NCBI GenBank assembly: GCA_014338405.1
Contig: JTDE01003412.1
Coordinates: 15,872 to 79,871 of the forward strand
Origin: Paragonimus skrjabini miyazakii
Lineage: Eukaryota; Platyhelminthes; Trematoda; Plagiorchiida; Troglotrematidae
Direction of reading: 5' to 3'
Length of the DNA stretch: 64,000 nucleotides
Each line of letters starts with the position of its first letter. The stretch's first letter is position 1. The translations under genes were made by a program, and so were the position numbers. The notes below the pieces were generated by a model, which was not told the DNA's origin, did not search any database, and saw only the letters and a list, made by a program, of their open reading frames with translations. This document shows positions 11,956-27,011 of the stretch, one piece after another.

Positions 11956-14900
11956 ACCTACGTTTCTTCTAGAATAAATAAAGAGCATATTCAAGTTCGA
12001 ATAATTGGTCTCATTGTACACAACAAAATCTTCTTTCTCAGCTTAACTTGCCTGACAGTTGACTATACGCTGTACTACATATTTAAATACGTATCCCTGT
12101 AAGACATGCCCAGAGCGCTAACCAAAGATGTGGATTAGGATTACGTGTACTATGCCAAACGGAAGGTAACCGATTCGGCCGTCGACGGCAGACTGGTTGA
12201 ACTGACCATATAAATAAAAATGGATAAAGTCGTCGAGGGAAAATTGACTAGTTCTTGAACCTATACATCTTACAGTGCTTATTTTGAGCACAGTACTCTA
12301 TGACCATTTCGCACTCATCATGCACTGGTAATTAGAACCAGAACCACGCCAACAAACGTTTTATTTAGAAACGAAGTTACTCCTTTTTCGCCATCTGGAT
12401 TTTCAGTATCAGTGTAGACAGGGCGATTCAGCTTGTAAGCGTCACTTGTACATAGTTCGTTGGTTCAACGGTCCTAATCCATTTACTAATGCACTGATGT
12501 TGGTAACGATCATGATGTTCAAAAATAAAAGATGTAAGTGTTCGATATTGCTCATCCTCTGACCGATAATCTAGTGTGACCAGTCTGATCTCTGCCCGGA
12601 CTCATTGCCGATGGATAGTCATTAAATTTCAAACCGACAAACCTAATATAACGTAACTTCTTCCAGGCCTCATGTAGACGAGTAAGTGCTCCCGTGTAAT
12701 GGGAAGCTTTAAAATATCTACTGGGTTATAAGAAAGTCGTTGAGATAGACGGTTTGATTCAGTCAGTGACACTTTCATATGTCGACTTAACACAAACAGG
12801 AAATAATTAACCAAACGGTGATATCATTAGCGCAGAACCATTCTTCTCCTTTCGAAATACTGTCCATCTTCTAGGAATGAAACCAACCGCATATTTTCAC
12901 AAATTAACTATTTAATTTAGGTAAGCCCTTCACACAGCTTCACTGCGTGCACCGGTTGTGTGACCCAATATTCGATTTCTCCGTCCAACAGTGAACCAAG
13001 GTAAAACCGAGTAGTGACCAAGTTCCCTGAAACAAATGAGGTCGGAGTTTTGTTATGCAAGTGAGCTGTCAACCTGTATAAGTTCACTGGTAGCAGCTGG
13101 TTATGACTAAAATGACTGTTTCTGGTAGTCATTGGGATGTACAGAATGGGTCGACCTAGCCAGTTTGTCTCAGACATCGGGCTCAATTGTCCAGGAAGTT
13201 ACTAATGGTTGTGTATCGTTGATCAGGATTCAGATGGATTTGCCATCATAGTAACCATGGCTAGTTGGTTCTGTCCGTTAGTTATACTTTTTGGTTGTTT
13301 ATTTTTAGGATTAAACCCCGGGACTTTCGACCAGTTTGTTATAGACTAGCACGGCCCCTCCAATTGTTGCCAATGTCCCTAAGGTTCGCCTTCTAAATCT
13401 TCCCAACTCAGTATTACACAGCCCGTCTGGCTACCCTTAGCCTAGGCGTGACCAACGACCAATTGTCAATTTTATAGATATTGATAACCGACTAATATTT
13501 TCGTATGACAACTACAAACGAGTGAACAGTGTATACTTTAGATATCTAATGGATATCCGATTAAGCGATTTCCTCCGTATATACTGTCATTAATCAGTTA
13601 ATTAAAAAATGATCTGAAACTTCATCATATATATAGTCAGCGTATGTCCTTTTGACAAAAACGTCGTACAGAGGCTACGAGATAAAAGTAGGGTGAACTT
13701 ACTGTTACAAGTCAAAACACTGGCCATTTGAGCACAGACATATCAGTCCGGATCAAAACATAGCAGATGGTATTACAACGATACAGTATAAATAACTAGT
13801 CCTTGGGTCACCCAGTCTCTAAGGAAGAAATAACACTGATAAAACTGAAGGCAGCCATATGCATTTCAAGAATGTAGCTTTAGCATATATCTGTCGTATT
13901 TGTAGAAACTCAACTCAAGTTATTAATGGTGGCTACTATTTAGATGACACAAGGGTATACACACGGAGCAGTTGATTATTGAAACCTCGAACGTTGACTG
14001 AGTTATCAGCATACCATGATCACCATAGCGCTGGGCATCATGTGAAACAAAACTCCTGGTTTCCTTAGTCATCGTAAAAACTTCACAAAGCGTTAGACTA
14101 TCCATTTAGCTTTGTGCTGAATCCGCTTAAAAGCAGATAACTTCCTGACCTCGTTTCAGGGCTTGCACAGAAGATTGATAGCTCATCAAACCATAGCTAA
14201 AACAGACAACATGAAGACTGACCGTTCAATGCTTACCCCCGCTCTAATACCTGACGAACTCGACTGGTAGCTAGACTGATATTTTAATTCATGGGGACTG
14301 AAAATTGACCAACAGACTCGTTTATTATGTGCTGGCATCAGGTCGAATACAACGAACTTAAAGTAATAAAGACATATAAATTGAACGCAACTCACAGTTG
14401 ATCACATATTTCGCATTCTTACCTAATACTGGACCAACTTCTTTCACGTAGAAGTAAAAGACTTGATTTTTACACTTTTTAAAGCTCTCTGATAGTTTAT
14501 TTTCTTGTCAGGGTCGAGATTTACTCTCTGCCACGTCCATAAAAGACAACCACACTGACAATGAAGTCACTGACCTCATATTAAGCCAGACTAACCTACC
14601 ATATACAAAGATTCCGTCATACTCACTTTTGCGTAATGCCCAGGCAATCTCATTGTGCAGGGTATTGTTAACCGTGGGGCGAACGACAGGGTTTGACAAG
14701 ACAGTTACTGTGTCTCTTCTTAGAGCGTTCGCCTACCTGAGAAATATCCACAATCGAAGGGTGCTGACTCATTTGGGTATAATAACATGACTGCGCTTAA
14801 TGTGTGGTCAGCGGCGTAGCAGCCAACGCAGTTGCTTCATACGAACGTGATCGAAGTCCGAATCACGGTTGGCATGTCTCAAGTGTAGTGGAGATTTTAT

Positions 14901-17900
14901 AAACATGCTAGGTGGAAAGTTTACGGGTATGAAGAAGCTTCGACCGCTTGTAAATGATGCAAAATGTATATTACCTTTGCTCTCCCGCTTCCTGTCAGTA
15001 ACTAGAGCATTGCTCAACAACTTCAACAACTTTCGTAGCTTCACATTGAACCGAAAGTTCTAATCGTGGAAAGAACAAGTGAAATCATAATGACAATTAT
15101 TTTGCAGCCCCTATAGAGGGTCGAGAAAGCTGAATGGAAACAAGTGTGAACGAGCGTCTAAAGATGATATCACGGCCGTATCAAATTAGAGGTCAATGAT
15201 ACAGTTATCAAAGTGGTTGCTTTATGTGAAGGTAGACCGTAGTTCAACTCATGGAAGTAAAAGTGGTATGTACTACTGATGTGCTCTAACGTCGAACTCC
15301 TGGTTCACTGGTGACATTATTGACAGTGAACTGGGTGTCTACCGGTTATTCAGTTTACTGAGCCGTTTCCGCCGGAAGGAAAAGTGGCATCTCTGTGATC
15401 TCTCCTAATCGCAGTCCGTTGACATTCATGATCATCGAGGAATTTCTGTCCTCTGATAGGCTTGTTGCACCGTGGCTTCAATTAACAATACATAATTATG
15501 ACACACTTCCGCTGGGGGTAAATTAACGTTCACCTGCAAGTAACATGTCTGACGATTGTACGGTTCTTGTAAGCCAAGAAAATCTTATAGACTTGCGGCG
15601 TTTTTCTCATCCTTTTAATGAGTTTCTTCAGTGTACACAAGATAAACTGGTCACCAGTGCCCTCTCTGGATCTCTGGAAGTGGACTCTTCACTTCCTTAT
15701 CGGTGCCAATAAGATGGAAATGGCAGACAAATCATGACAGCGCCAAAGACCATATAGTTCTGACCACATTCCCTCCCAACTTGACTTAACTGCAATTAAT
15801 GAGAGTGGACGGAATGGCCACCAGATCACCACTTGGATACTGACTGCCCTTTACTCTCATTTGATTTTATCCGTTATTGATTGTAACAACCAGCAAAATT
15901 ACCACAATTCCAAATTTCAATGGGGACGGATTTTAACTACTAGAGAAGCTATCTCAGTTAACTCCTTTTTGAACGGCGTATTAAACATTTTGCAGGGCTT
16001 CCATGAGACCGCTACATGAGTAGGTCAAGCAAATTGTATCTACGGGTTTGAATGAAGTTACTTGCTGTTGGGCATGTTCAGGGTGTGACTATGATTCTGG
16101 TCATAGGCTTAAGAAATATCGCGTGTGAGACTCGGCTTGAAAGACTTGACATATATCTACTACCCTGTTTGTTTTCGAATATGTCAAGCGTCGGAACTTT
16201 TCTTTCCTCCCTCCAAGTTTTCTTCTTTACACATAAGAACATTTTTTACAGCCATGCGCAGTATAGAGCCACAGGCACAACGATCAATACGGTTATCTCA
16301 TACGAACATGACCGGAATTCAGATTCCGACAAGGGTAAACATACATTCTGAACAAACGCAAACAAGAGTGAAGCTATGATATGGTGCTTCTTTTCGAAAA
16401 GAGGTAGCTGAACAGTCCATGAAGATACGGCAACAGCTATCATTTGTTAATCATGTGTAATTTATATTGAACAAAAATCCCCCTACTGCTTACTAGAACG
16501 TTTTCTTTTGCAAACATGAACTGACCATCACTTTGTATTCCTCACTCGGCCAAAAGGCAGAAACGAATCAACATCTGCGCTACTACTGTCCTGTGCAAAC
16601 CTGTGAACGTACAAACTCAAACAGTGATTATTTTTGCTGTAGGCAAAATACCGCATTGGCTAGGGACAATCTAGCGATGTTTTGCAAGCAGAGTAAAAAT
16701 GTCACACGATTTGGATTAATCGAGGATATATAAAAATTTAATACGAACTCAGTTGTGATCAAAATCTGTTGTTGTTCATTGTCCTCGGAAATATTTTTCA
16801 AACCTTGTAATGAGTGACAACTATTAGTGAGGTAATCCACCAGTGTGAAAGTATTTAGAAATATTGCGATAAACTTACAAATGACGGTTTCGTTACAGCT
16901 CATATTTGGACGGCCTGGTATAGATAGTCCAGGTTCCAATAGCCTTGTCCTCAGACATAAACTACTTGAGTCGCTCATCGCGTGATCTTTCCAGTTCCTT
17001 GGTGAATTCTTTTGGCATAGTTTGAGATATCAGATTCGAGCAGGGATACTTATTGTCAAAATCTTTGCCAGACAACCCGCTGATGTGAAAATACTCACTT
17101 TTAAAGCTTACGTGATAAAGGTGTTGCACAGAAGTGCAGGATATGTTACGCTACTAGCTTACAACGCCATAGAGTCTGTTATCGGAATAGTTGGGAGCAT
17201 CAACACTGAGAATATCGAAGTAGCTCGTATGGAATAAGTGGGAGTTCGCTAAACTGTTGTTGAAGCTGGTTGCAACAATACCGTGTGATGATTTTCGAAA
17301 AGCATTACACCTTTTAGCCAAACGCAGTTATTGCCACTTCTAAGTACTATTGTTATCTTCCTATTCTGGGTTGATCAGCAATCACTCCATGTTTAATCAG
17401 CTCACTCAGATCGACGCATGTGCTGAGCGAGTCACTTAGATGTCATTAGACTCTCTGTTCATTCAAGAGTTTAGATGGTGTAAGTTGCATGTCCAAAATG
17501 TACTTGTAGACAACTGCATTCCCCATCATTACGACGACAGTGATCGAGGTGTATTATTGAGTTTTTTCACGAACATGTGAGTGACGTTCACCATTAACTT
17601 AGACAATATAGTTTATGAGGTTGTTGACCGTCATGTTAGTCAAGAAGCTGTAGTATAGATTGCAGAATTAGGGGAAATGATATCGCAGCTCTCATTTTTA
17701 ATTGTCAGACAGTCTTATCTAATTCTGGAAACGTTTGGCGCCAAATAGATATCTAGTTTCTATTTGATGATCGTACTTATAACTACATATTCAGCAGCTT
17801 TTCTTTATGGCTACTAAATGTGGCTGAGAACGCGGAATCAATTGGGATGAGTGGTCATCAATGTTTGCGTTAACTTGCAGGTCTCCAGTGTTTGAAAGAT

Positions 17901-20900
17901 AGGGTTTTGTTAATGACTGTCCAACGAATCCACCAACTCAAACTTCGAAAGTACACACATGTAGATAACCATACATTCGCTACGCCAACCCATCGTTTGT
18001 CATTTCGTGCACTTTTGTCCGAGCCTTAAACCTGTGTATGACCAGTAATGTGCTCGACGAGAAGAAATAAAGACGAACAACAGCAGTCCAGAAACTGTTG
18101 ACCTTTAGCGTCTCTCAGAGTAGGTCCAGGTGAAACATTTGGTTGTACCTGAAAACGTTAAAAGATAACGTGGCAAAAGGCGCCAAGTGGTGTAAAGAAT
18201 GTTGTTGATTTACAGAGTTTTATGCGAAAGAAGAAAGATTGCTAAGACGAGAAGAAGGCGTTCTTCAGGGGGCCTTCAAACAGATGTTATCCACCTCTCA
18301 CTGGCAACTTAGTTGTGTATTCCTAAAGTACGGACACGTCGACGATGGGTATTTAAGTTTCGATGTATTGGTTTGTGAGTTCAAGTCCCATCCCAGCCTA
18401 TTCATTTGGCTGTATGACTAAGAGAAATCAGTGTCGATCAGCGATAGATTAGTGTTGTCGTCGCTGTTGTTGATGAACATGAAGAAAATTATAATTATAT
18501 TACAGAATCAGAAACACGTTTTTCTTTTTATTCTCTAGAGAAGTAGATCATGTTCAGGTTAGTAAAACTAGATGTATTTTAAGCTTTGTTAAATTAATGT
18601 GCGTCTGACTGATGTTATCAAAATTATGTTGTTATATTCGATTTCTATCGTACTTCTCAATTTGGGCCTAATCCGAGCGCTGTTGGAACCAGGTACCAGA
18701 CAGGAAGAAATGTGGCCTCATCGGACAGTACTAAATAAGGCAACTGTACCTAATTTGACAAAGTCCTACTGGTTATTTTTAGTTGAAACAGACTGACAGA
18801 GAGCATAAGGGCGGCCGTTCATAGCGATCATTCTTTAGATGTAACAAATTACCCAAGCATAAAATTACGGTACGTTGGTCTGTTCAATAAAAACTAGTTC
18901 CTTGATATAGAAAATAATCCATCCCATTGAATCCAATGAGACTGCGACAAGGCGAATGGGAAAATGTAAGTCTATCAGAACGATCAGAACAATCATACGC
19001 TGATTATTTACACTGAGGTACCATCACAGTTGGTGTTGGTACATATAAATATTATAGCCCTGATAGTGTGAAGTAAACTAACAAATTACTTTGGGATGCA
19101 GTTCATTGCGAAAATTACGTAAACAACAAGCCGTTGAATAATCACGCAACATCTACATGATTTTCGCGTCAAAAACTAAGGAAACGCTGGTCAAAGTTGC
19201 ATCACTCAACAGCTGCTGCTCTGTAGCCTTACGAGCAAAAACCAGTTCTGGCCTACTCCACAGATAAACAACGGTACCTGGTATTCAAAGCATTCGACAA
19301 GTAGATCTATAATATAACCACCTTTGTATTTCACCTTACTATCGGATTAAGAAGAACAGTGAGAGGATTAAGACTGCAAACACAGGGGATTCCGGTCTAC
19401 TATTTGTTGATGTAAGCACTTCCAAATTGTGCCTGGTCTGGTCTTCAACCTTCTGTATACCAGCGGAATGACCTTTAGTCCATCTCACACCTGCACCACC
19501 GGAATAAGTGATATTTTACGCTAGGTCTGTGCAGAGAAATTCCAATTACCCTCTGTGCACTCACAATTGAATGAAACCATACTTGAAGAACGTGGTCTGC
19601 ACGTCCCACTCACTACTGGATGGACCATGAGTTGGATTGATTAACGGCACAAAATTGGTGCTGAATTAACTTTGGACTGGGCTCCCTAATCGGACGTACA
19701 TCGAGTTATAACTTGCCAGGCTGATGTTTGAAGATAGCTCACGAATATAATTATGGAACTTAGTAATCCGGGCTGAAACCAGGCAACGACTATGCTTGGT
19801 TTTGTTCGACATGCCTGCCTCTTCCTAGGAAGGACTAGGCTCCATCGAAGCCGTAAAATCGGTTTCCTCTACGGTTCTAGAAGATTTTTTTCCTCCTTAG
19901 AGGTATACAATGTAAAATATCCCGCGGTCCATAAAACTCTTTTATAAATGAGATTTTTTGATCTTTACGTCGGCTGTATTGGTTGTACGGGCTTGATGGT
20001 CTATTCCAATAAGTGTTTGCATAAGTAATAACCATTCAGATATAGATTTGAGTGTGAGTAACTCTCACAGTAACATTTTATCGACACCGGTTACTGTATT
20101 CGAGTCGCCAACTTTGTTAGTAAGATCAAGACTAGAATTTAACTTGGTCGCCGATCTCGCGTGCATCGTTTTAAATGATGTGTGTGACCTAGTTGAACAC
20201 ACAAAAAACCCGAAGTCAGTGAAAACCGAAAGACAAGTATAAAATTTACCCTACTTTATTGGACATCATATTTGTCTGTTGAAAATAGTTCTAAAGTAGA
20301 CTATAGACCTTTCGGGCTGCAACTGACGTCACTCACTGTGTGTGATGAGAAACAACTCCCAGAGGAGTATGTGATTCTCTAACGTGGTTCACTCAAACCG
20401 GTTTGGAACTTCCTCGTACAAGCCGCTAGTGAGCTAACCACAAGGAGGTATGCGTTAAAAGTCGATGTCAGCCGCGAAAATCAATCACAACTCTAATTAT
20501 TCGCGTGCAACCTGGTGTTCGTCTCCCAACATCCGCATCAACCGTTCGATCAGTTTTCAACTTATTTCGACTACTGTGGTCACCACCGTCGACACGTGAC
20601 CACAAACTTGGTCAGATGTGACTGATCCGCTGGATGCGGGTTAATACTGCCCAACTCTAGGATTCCAACATGACTCCCGTCCCAGCAACAAGCCATGGGT
20701 GACAATTTAACCAATCCTTCAGTTGGATCATTTCCGGGTCTGTCACCGACCGGTCGCCTGAAAACTGGCTTGTATGCAGCAGATATAGCAGTTCAATCTG
20801 CTTGACAAAGGTACCCGCATTTCAGTTGCGAGCGAGTGTTGGGTGTGAGTTTCTCAAGACAATCGTTGACAGTTCCGAATCTGCATTGTTTTCTCTGCAC

Positions 20901-22181
20901 ACATGGTGTCTAATGCTAAACAGGTAATAAAAACACACTAAACACTGGGCGGTAATTTATCATTAGTGTAAAAGTGTGAACAACAACTCGTGAATCCTTG
21001 TGGTTTCGCTCACTGGATGTGATAGACTTGGGGTCTACTTGTTTGGGCTGTGAACAGCCGGAACGTAGCTCAACTAATGTGAGTTAAATTAAGCCAGATC
21101 AACAGTTTGCTCCAAGAGATGAAATTTCAGGTATCAATTCTTTGCACGTTGAATAATAAGAAATAATGAGAATAAAAACACGAATTGCTGCAGTCGGTGT
21201 GATAATGGAGCTTCAGCCTTAAGAAGTTTAAGACGCGGTAAAATGTAACAAAGAATTGAAACTGTTATACACTCATTTGTCCAGTAAACCTCACGTTCAG
21301 ATAAACCCCAGCTTTTGGCTAGATAAAGAGTCTCTGAAGAATTGTGTGCTTTGATTCGAGCACACAGTGTGTTAAGCGTAGACTATATTTCAAGATAGCA
21401 CAGAGACTGAAATGGGTTTAACAGTAAGTCTCAGAATAGCCAGAACTTCCAGGAATTCTGTCGGCAAATTCAACAACAACATTGGTGAACCGTGTGAGTT
21501 TAACGCAATAGCATCCATCAATAAATCTCTTGGATATACTTCAGTGTTTGAGATATTTGTTTAAACGACTACGACAAAAGCCAAAGGACAGTAAAACTTG
21601 CACGAGAGCAAGCAAGTGTTACTAAACCTTAAAAAGAGTTTGAAAATATCCTTAAACATCATGAACTCTACAGGGGTCAAGTCAAACTGTGACATAAAAT
21701 AACCTCCAAGGATTTAATGGATAATTGACTATGAGTAGACGCAACTTGGATAAGTAATTCCGCGTGATTTTCCGTGAATCATCGATGCTCATTGCCAGTA
21801 CCAAGGGAAACAAACATCCATGTAATAGAAAGTATTCACAGATAGTTTCTGCTTGCAAGTTAGCCACTCGTCCAGAACGGACAAATCGTACTGCAATAGT
21901 ACCCAGTTAGCAGCATGGCAAATAGCCACGTAAAAAATATCACCGAGTACTTAAATTGCGGTGATTTCCGTTGATGACGTTTCACTTGCGTAAGCTGGGA
22001 CGTGCAGAGGGGAAATATTCGTCCCCTCAGGCACAGTAAAAAAAAACTATAGGGCGAACTACGTCAAAGGTAAGTCCCAAAACGTTCATAGAAATATCAT
22101 TAGGTCAGTGCACCTTATAACGGAGGTACATACAAAACATTTTCAGCGTAAGTGAAAGTCAATTTTCCTTCTTTTTTACTA

Positions 22182-22252
22182 ATGAGTAGTCGGGGATTTG
22201 ATTAATTTCAAGTTGAACATCACCCACAGTTGATCGCAGCTGTTGTACCTAG
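22182..22252 (-). mobile_element. Ribozyme repeat, copy 2: short sense 3' fragment
   Basis: Only the constant 3' end and about 70 bases survive: TGAGTAGTCGGGGATTTGAT, TTCAAGTTGAACATCACCCAC and GATCGCAGCTGT on the + strand. The TTAATTTCAAG variant places it in the same subfamily as the units at 38856 and 57540. It ends before the ribozyme, as expected of strong 5' truncation. Confidence 0.75.
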
Positions 22253-23236
22253 GTAAACTAAGAACACAAAACAGGACAGGCTAGCTCCTTAAGATACATC
22301 AGAGTTGTTTGTCATATGAGTGTGCTTGTCTCCGCTTTAGCTTGCATGCCAATAAGTCAGACACCTTATAAGTTGACCAAATTCTGTCGGACATGGCATT
22401 TGTGTTGTTCGACTTAAGTGGTCGAAAGTGGGATGGCAATTTAAGTACTGCGGACAAATAATCCTGTAGCTTTGCCTAGTGTTAAAACGAGTATCCATTG
22501 TCGACCTTGAAGGTAGGTAGGCGTACTGAAGTGGTCCAGTAGTGTCCAATCATTCCGACAAATACACAATCCAAAGCACTTTCAATGATGCGAAACTGTA
22601 TGCTGTTGGTCATGGACTGGATGAATCCATTTTAAGGAATCGAGTTATCCGTGCAATTCCTCAACAGTCGGTAATTTTTGTGACTGACGACCTAGTGTAA
22701 ACAGAACATTCAGTAGCTTCAGAATTGTGTCCGCACAAAGCTTGTAGAGAGTTGCAGATAGGCCATCTGGTTCAGCCAATATATAATTTTGTAAGTAAAG
22801 TGTGTACTTATTCTTGTTATCCTAAAAACTTTCAAATAAAATAGCTTGTGGGTTAAATCACAGCCGAGGATGAGTTACTTATTCATCTACCGCATATGAC
22901 ATATAATAGATCAGATACACTTTCCTCAAGAGATCCAAAAGCCGTGAAGTTGAGTAAAGGTGGCCTTACAATGATTTTCTTCCCTAAATCTCTATGGATA
23001 TACGGATAACTAGTTACCTTCAGATCTAACTTACAACAAACACTGACTTAGCCGACACTTAAGTTTCTCAAACACACTTAATACTCATGTTCTAATGTAT
23101 GACTTTTCGCCCTTTCTCTCTTAATGTCTATCACTGTAACACATTGTACGTACGCGCTATTTGTCCTAGAAATGACTGTTTGCAGGAACATTAATCAAAA
23201 CGTTTTGGTCCAACCAGTTAGGTGAATGGTGATAGT

Positions 23237-23640
23237 TCAATGTCAAGTTGAACATAACTCACAATTGATCGCGGCTGTCGCATTCCCCTAGACTATCCAG
23301 TCGGCCCATTTCGAAAAGAAGCACTAGACTCTTAGAGCTCGTCTGTACTGCATGTCCTCACCACTGCCGGGACTAGAACCACGGACATGCTGTTCATGAA
23401 GCAACCGTGTTTACCAATGCACCACTGACCTCACATTAGGCACGACCGAATTATCATATGTGAACACTCAACCACTTTCGCCTGTGATTAATGATCAGGT
23501 TGCCCAATCGCCTCGAGAGGAGACACAGTTACTGTCTGTTAACTCCAATCGATGACACCTCGACAAGGACTTCCTATGCAGGTCGAAATCTCCGATCTCA
23601 TGAAACCGGCTAGACGATATTTTAACGTCTTTTCAAATGT
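23237..23640 (-). mobile_element. Ribozyme repeat, copy 3, with the ribozyme centre deleted
   Basis: A full-length unit in which the tRNA-like head is well preserved: box B (complement of GGACTAGAACC) and the box A region are both present, as is the tail ending in GCTAGACGATATTTTAA. The hammerhead is reduced to AGACTCTTAGAGCTCG on the + strand, which removes the GAAA strand, stem III and half of stem II. It cannot self-cleave. Confidence 0.85.
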
Positions 23641-24424
23641 ACAATGCAAACCGCCTAACCGGGTAGATGGTTCGTCTGCCTAGTAGGACAGCTGATCTAA
23701 AGTGAGTGAAATGTAATAATTTCCCATATTCCTTACGTAAACAATCCTGGAAAATCGGGACATGAAATATCACCCTTTCTAAACTAAAGCAGTTGGAAGC
23801 AATAATATGATATATGACATTAACGTATCATCTTCCATCTTTTGCATCAATACTTATCTTTACAGCGTAGTTTTACAAAGTGTTTTGTCAGCATATGATT
23901 ACGGTCAGATTAGTAAAAGGATATTATAATTTACTGTTGTAATTAGTGAACGTGTCGGTCTTTAGTTAGATGCGGAACATCTACATCCAACCAGAGTGGC
24001 GAGTATCACATGACGAAATGCATATGGTCAAGCGGAATAGAATAGGCCACCAGAGTCAAACTTTGGCCCAACCTAACCCTCGCACACAGCAGCTGAGTAA
24101 CCGACTACCTGCCGAATGACAATGCTTGAATCTAATAGTTATCAGTAATTTCACTCTCGTAATATACTAACACCCATAAAAACACGAGTAAATTGGCAAC
24201 CAGAAACATCCTTTCAGGACCGAATCACCGCAGCGGGTTCGGCCACCACTGGAGTTCATCAGTACAGTTCATCAATGCAGTCGCAAACGTAATTAATGCA
24301 GGCTGTATACGAGAAACAATAAGAGAAATAAATAGAGACTCACAACAAGATGGATAAGTGCGGTTGGCCAGTTCAAACAACAAAAATAAAGGATGTATTT
24401 CTACTTCTGTAATTTAAAGAGGAC

Positions 24425-24865
24425 CAGTTGGTAAACGACATTAAACATAAATTGAAGTCTGTCTTATCCCGCATGCATACGGCTGCCAGATTACGTTTAT
24501 TTCAAAACACCAAAGCATTAGTTCTTCAAAATCACGAACACAGTTCAACTAACTATTCCGTCTCTCACGCTGTCTACCAGTTCAATTGCAGTTGCAATTA
24601 CATTCCTCGAAACGGAACAGATTGACAACTATCTCAACGGGTAGTGAAACACGTCCCGAAATGTTTGAAAGTGCTGATGACATAAAATCTCAAACGGATG
24701 AACTCGTTCCTCGAAATCTCGCATCAGCGATTGCTAAACACCTCATGATAACAGATCACCAAGTTGACCCACGTAGCTCGTTAAAAATGATGTTACGTAA
24801 TTGAAACCCACCTTCAGCGAAGCTACGGACATTTCTCTTCTTAAAAGAGGGAAGATTGTTTTCTC
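24425..24865 (+). pseudogene. Penelope-like element fragment (GIY-YIG endonuclease end)
   Basis: The frame from 24428 reads VNDIKHKLKSVLSRMHTAAR and then YSVSHAVYQFNCSC, which matches VSHVIYQFICSS of the element at 9607. After TGA and a frame change come LVPRNLASAIAKHLMITDHQ and SSLKMMLRN, the counterpart of the C-terminal region there. The YIG block is ruined (NYIPRNGTD). No RT is visible. It is an old 5'-truncated insertion. Confidence 0.8.
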
Positions 24866-24891
24866 TCGTGAAACCTGATCAGTGAGAATAC

Positions 24892-24916
24892 GATATATAT
24901 ATATATATATATATAT
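24892..24916. repeat. (TA)n microsatellite
   Basis: About twelve uninterrupted TA dinucleotides lie just downstream of the Penelope-like fragment. Confidence 0.95.
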
Positions 24917-26089
24917 GGGTGAGTATGTGTGTGAATCGTTAACAGTTGTACTGGTTCAGCTTCAACCTGTGTCATCACACCGTTTGTGCATATGATATAA
25001 TGATTTGTTCAGTAACAGTATATAATCCTTGTTTGCTTGCGTTTCCGAACAGACCACTCCCAAATAGAGCACTGTTGGTGACTGTAGTCAGTGCTTCATT
25101 TATGATTACTATCTTATATAGGTCAACCTCAGCCGGATCAGTTACACTGTGCTACACCCTCAGAATCGCTTCGAACTTTCACGGTTATAGATTCAATGAA
25201 AATTAACAAAAAATAGTATGATTCTGAGTGTTATACTCGCGAACGTTCACCGATGTTTATTCCTTCTGTTGATGTGAAGGCGCCGACTAATGTGTTGTAA
25301 AATTTACGACCGCATTGCGCCCATCTACGTTGATGCATACTTTGTTTACCTGTTTGAAACGCACCATGTGAAAAAACCTACCAAACAGAATGCCCCCACC
25401 GGCTAATCCTACGCTTCGATTGGGCCGTGTGGATCTCGGCAGTCATCTTGTTTTCCTGGCTACCCACTTACAGCTTCTCAAAGTCAAACTGTCAAATCAG
25501 ATCGACTGAGCATGAAATCGCTTTGACAATAGTACGTTCGCGTGTAACAAAATGTCAACGGTCTAGTCGTCTGTGTATATATACTGGCGCATGCTCACGT
25601 GCTGCTTCCAAATGTCTTGCAACTAAATAACAAACTCCAACAGCTTTACGCCATCACTGTCGCGCCCAAACGCACTCGCATCTAATCTCTGTATGACGCG
25701 CCCCTAATGTTACTGAATTGTGTTTCTAAGCTGTGGTACAAAAAATTGAGATTTGTGCTGGTTATACTAAGTACTTTTATCTAGAGGAAAGCATGCTTAA
25801 AGCTCAATAGGAATTTTCCATAAGCCCCATATGCAGCACGCTCAATAAATTAACACGTTTAGTGGAAAAGGGTGCTGAATCTCACTGAACTTCACTCGAA
25901 TTGTACTGTTTGAATGGTAAGACAAAAATCAATATTGGTATTTCGTTTTGCTCCTCTTGTACCAAGTGGTCACCGAGATCGAGTGTAAAATGCTGAAATG
26001 ATGTAAATATCAAGCAAAGCGGTCCCAGTTATGATTACCGCAGAGTTCAAGATAGTCTAAAGTCCACAGGTAACTGTCCTTGGACATCG

Positions 26090-26295
26090 AAAATCAGTAT
26101 TTCTTTGACCAGACCAGGACTTGAATCCCAGTCACGCATTTATGACGTAACCATCTTGACCAGTATGTCATGGAACTCAAATTAGGCGCGGCTGAATTAC
26201 CATATGCGAAAGCTCGGCCATAGTCGCTTGTTAATAGTGCGCGCATTGCCCAATCGGCTCGAAAGACTACACAGTAGCTGTGCTGTTAATTGTAA
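26090..26295 (-). mobile_element. Ribozyme repeat, old diverged copy without the ribozyme part
   Basis: The order box B complement (AGGACTTGAATCC), box A region, AATTAGGCGCGGCTGAATTA, CATATGCGAAAGCTC and TTGCCCAATCGGCTCGAAAG follows the family consensus with many substitutions. The ribozyme half is absent or unrecognisable. Confidence 0.6.
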
Positions 26296-27011
26296 CAGAT
26301 AGCCTCATCAAAAGCGCTAGCTACATGTCAATAGTCACAGCATAGTTGGACAAGTCTCCTGATTTTTGTGATGTCATTCTTAGGCGTGGGGTTATTGATT
26401 GAGGTTATCGGTTACTCGGTAACCCAAGATAGCATTCACAAGCAAATGGGACTGATCGTTCACTTGAGACAATTAAGTGAAACCAAGTATGAGGTTAATA
26501 CTGCCATGGTCAATGCTGTTTCTTCTCAAAAACGTGGACCGGAAGTCAAACCGTGATCATAGCAAGACGATGTACCACTGACCTATCCTAATAAGGACGG
26601 GGCTCTGAAACGGATTTAATAACAACGTCCATTTGAATACAAAATTAAGATCAACCTTAAGTGACGTTCCTTTCTTATCGGCCAAGACTCCAACTAAATA
26701 GCGGACTTATCACTGTATTTAGTGCCATGTTTTGATGACGTACCTTACCTGTAAACATAAGCATTATATTGTAGACTGGATATGTCAACCAGCCAACGAA
26801 GTTTGGGACCTGCGATGACTTGAACAATCTGGTTTCAAGAACTGCTTAGAAATATTTTCCTTTATTTTAGGGACAATCGACTTAAACTGTGCAATACAAC
26901 AACAAACTGCCGGCAGTTTTCTGGAATTGTTGCTATGTAACTTGATAGTTTTCGTTTTAGCTGAGACGACGTTTGACCACTCTATCACTGCTAATCATAT
27001 AAACGTTCGGT

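Noticed and set aside
18361..18395. Box B-like GAGTTCAAGTCCCATCCC as a tRNA or SINE
   Set aside because: No matching box A or repeat partner was found in the surrounding sequence.
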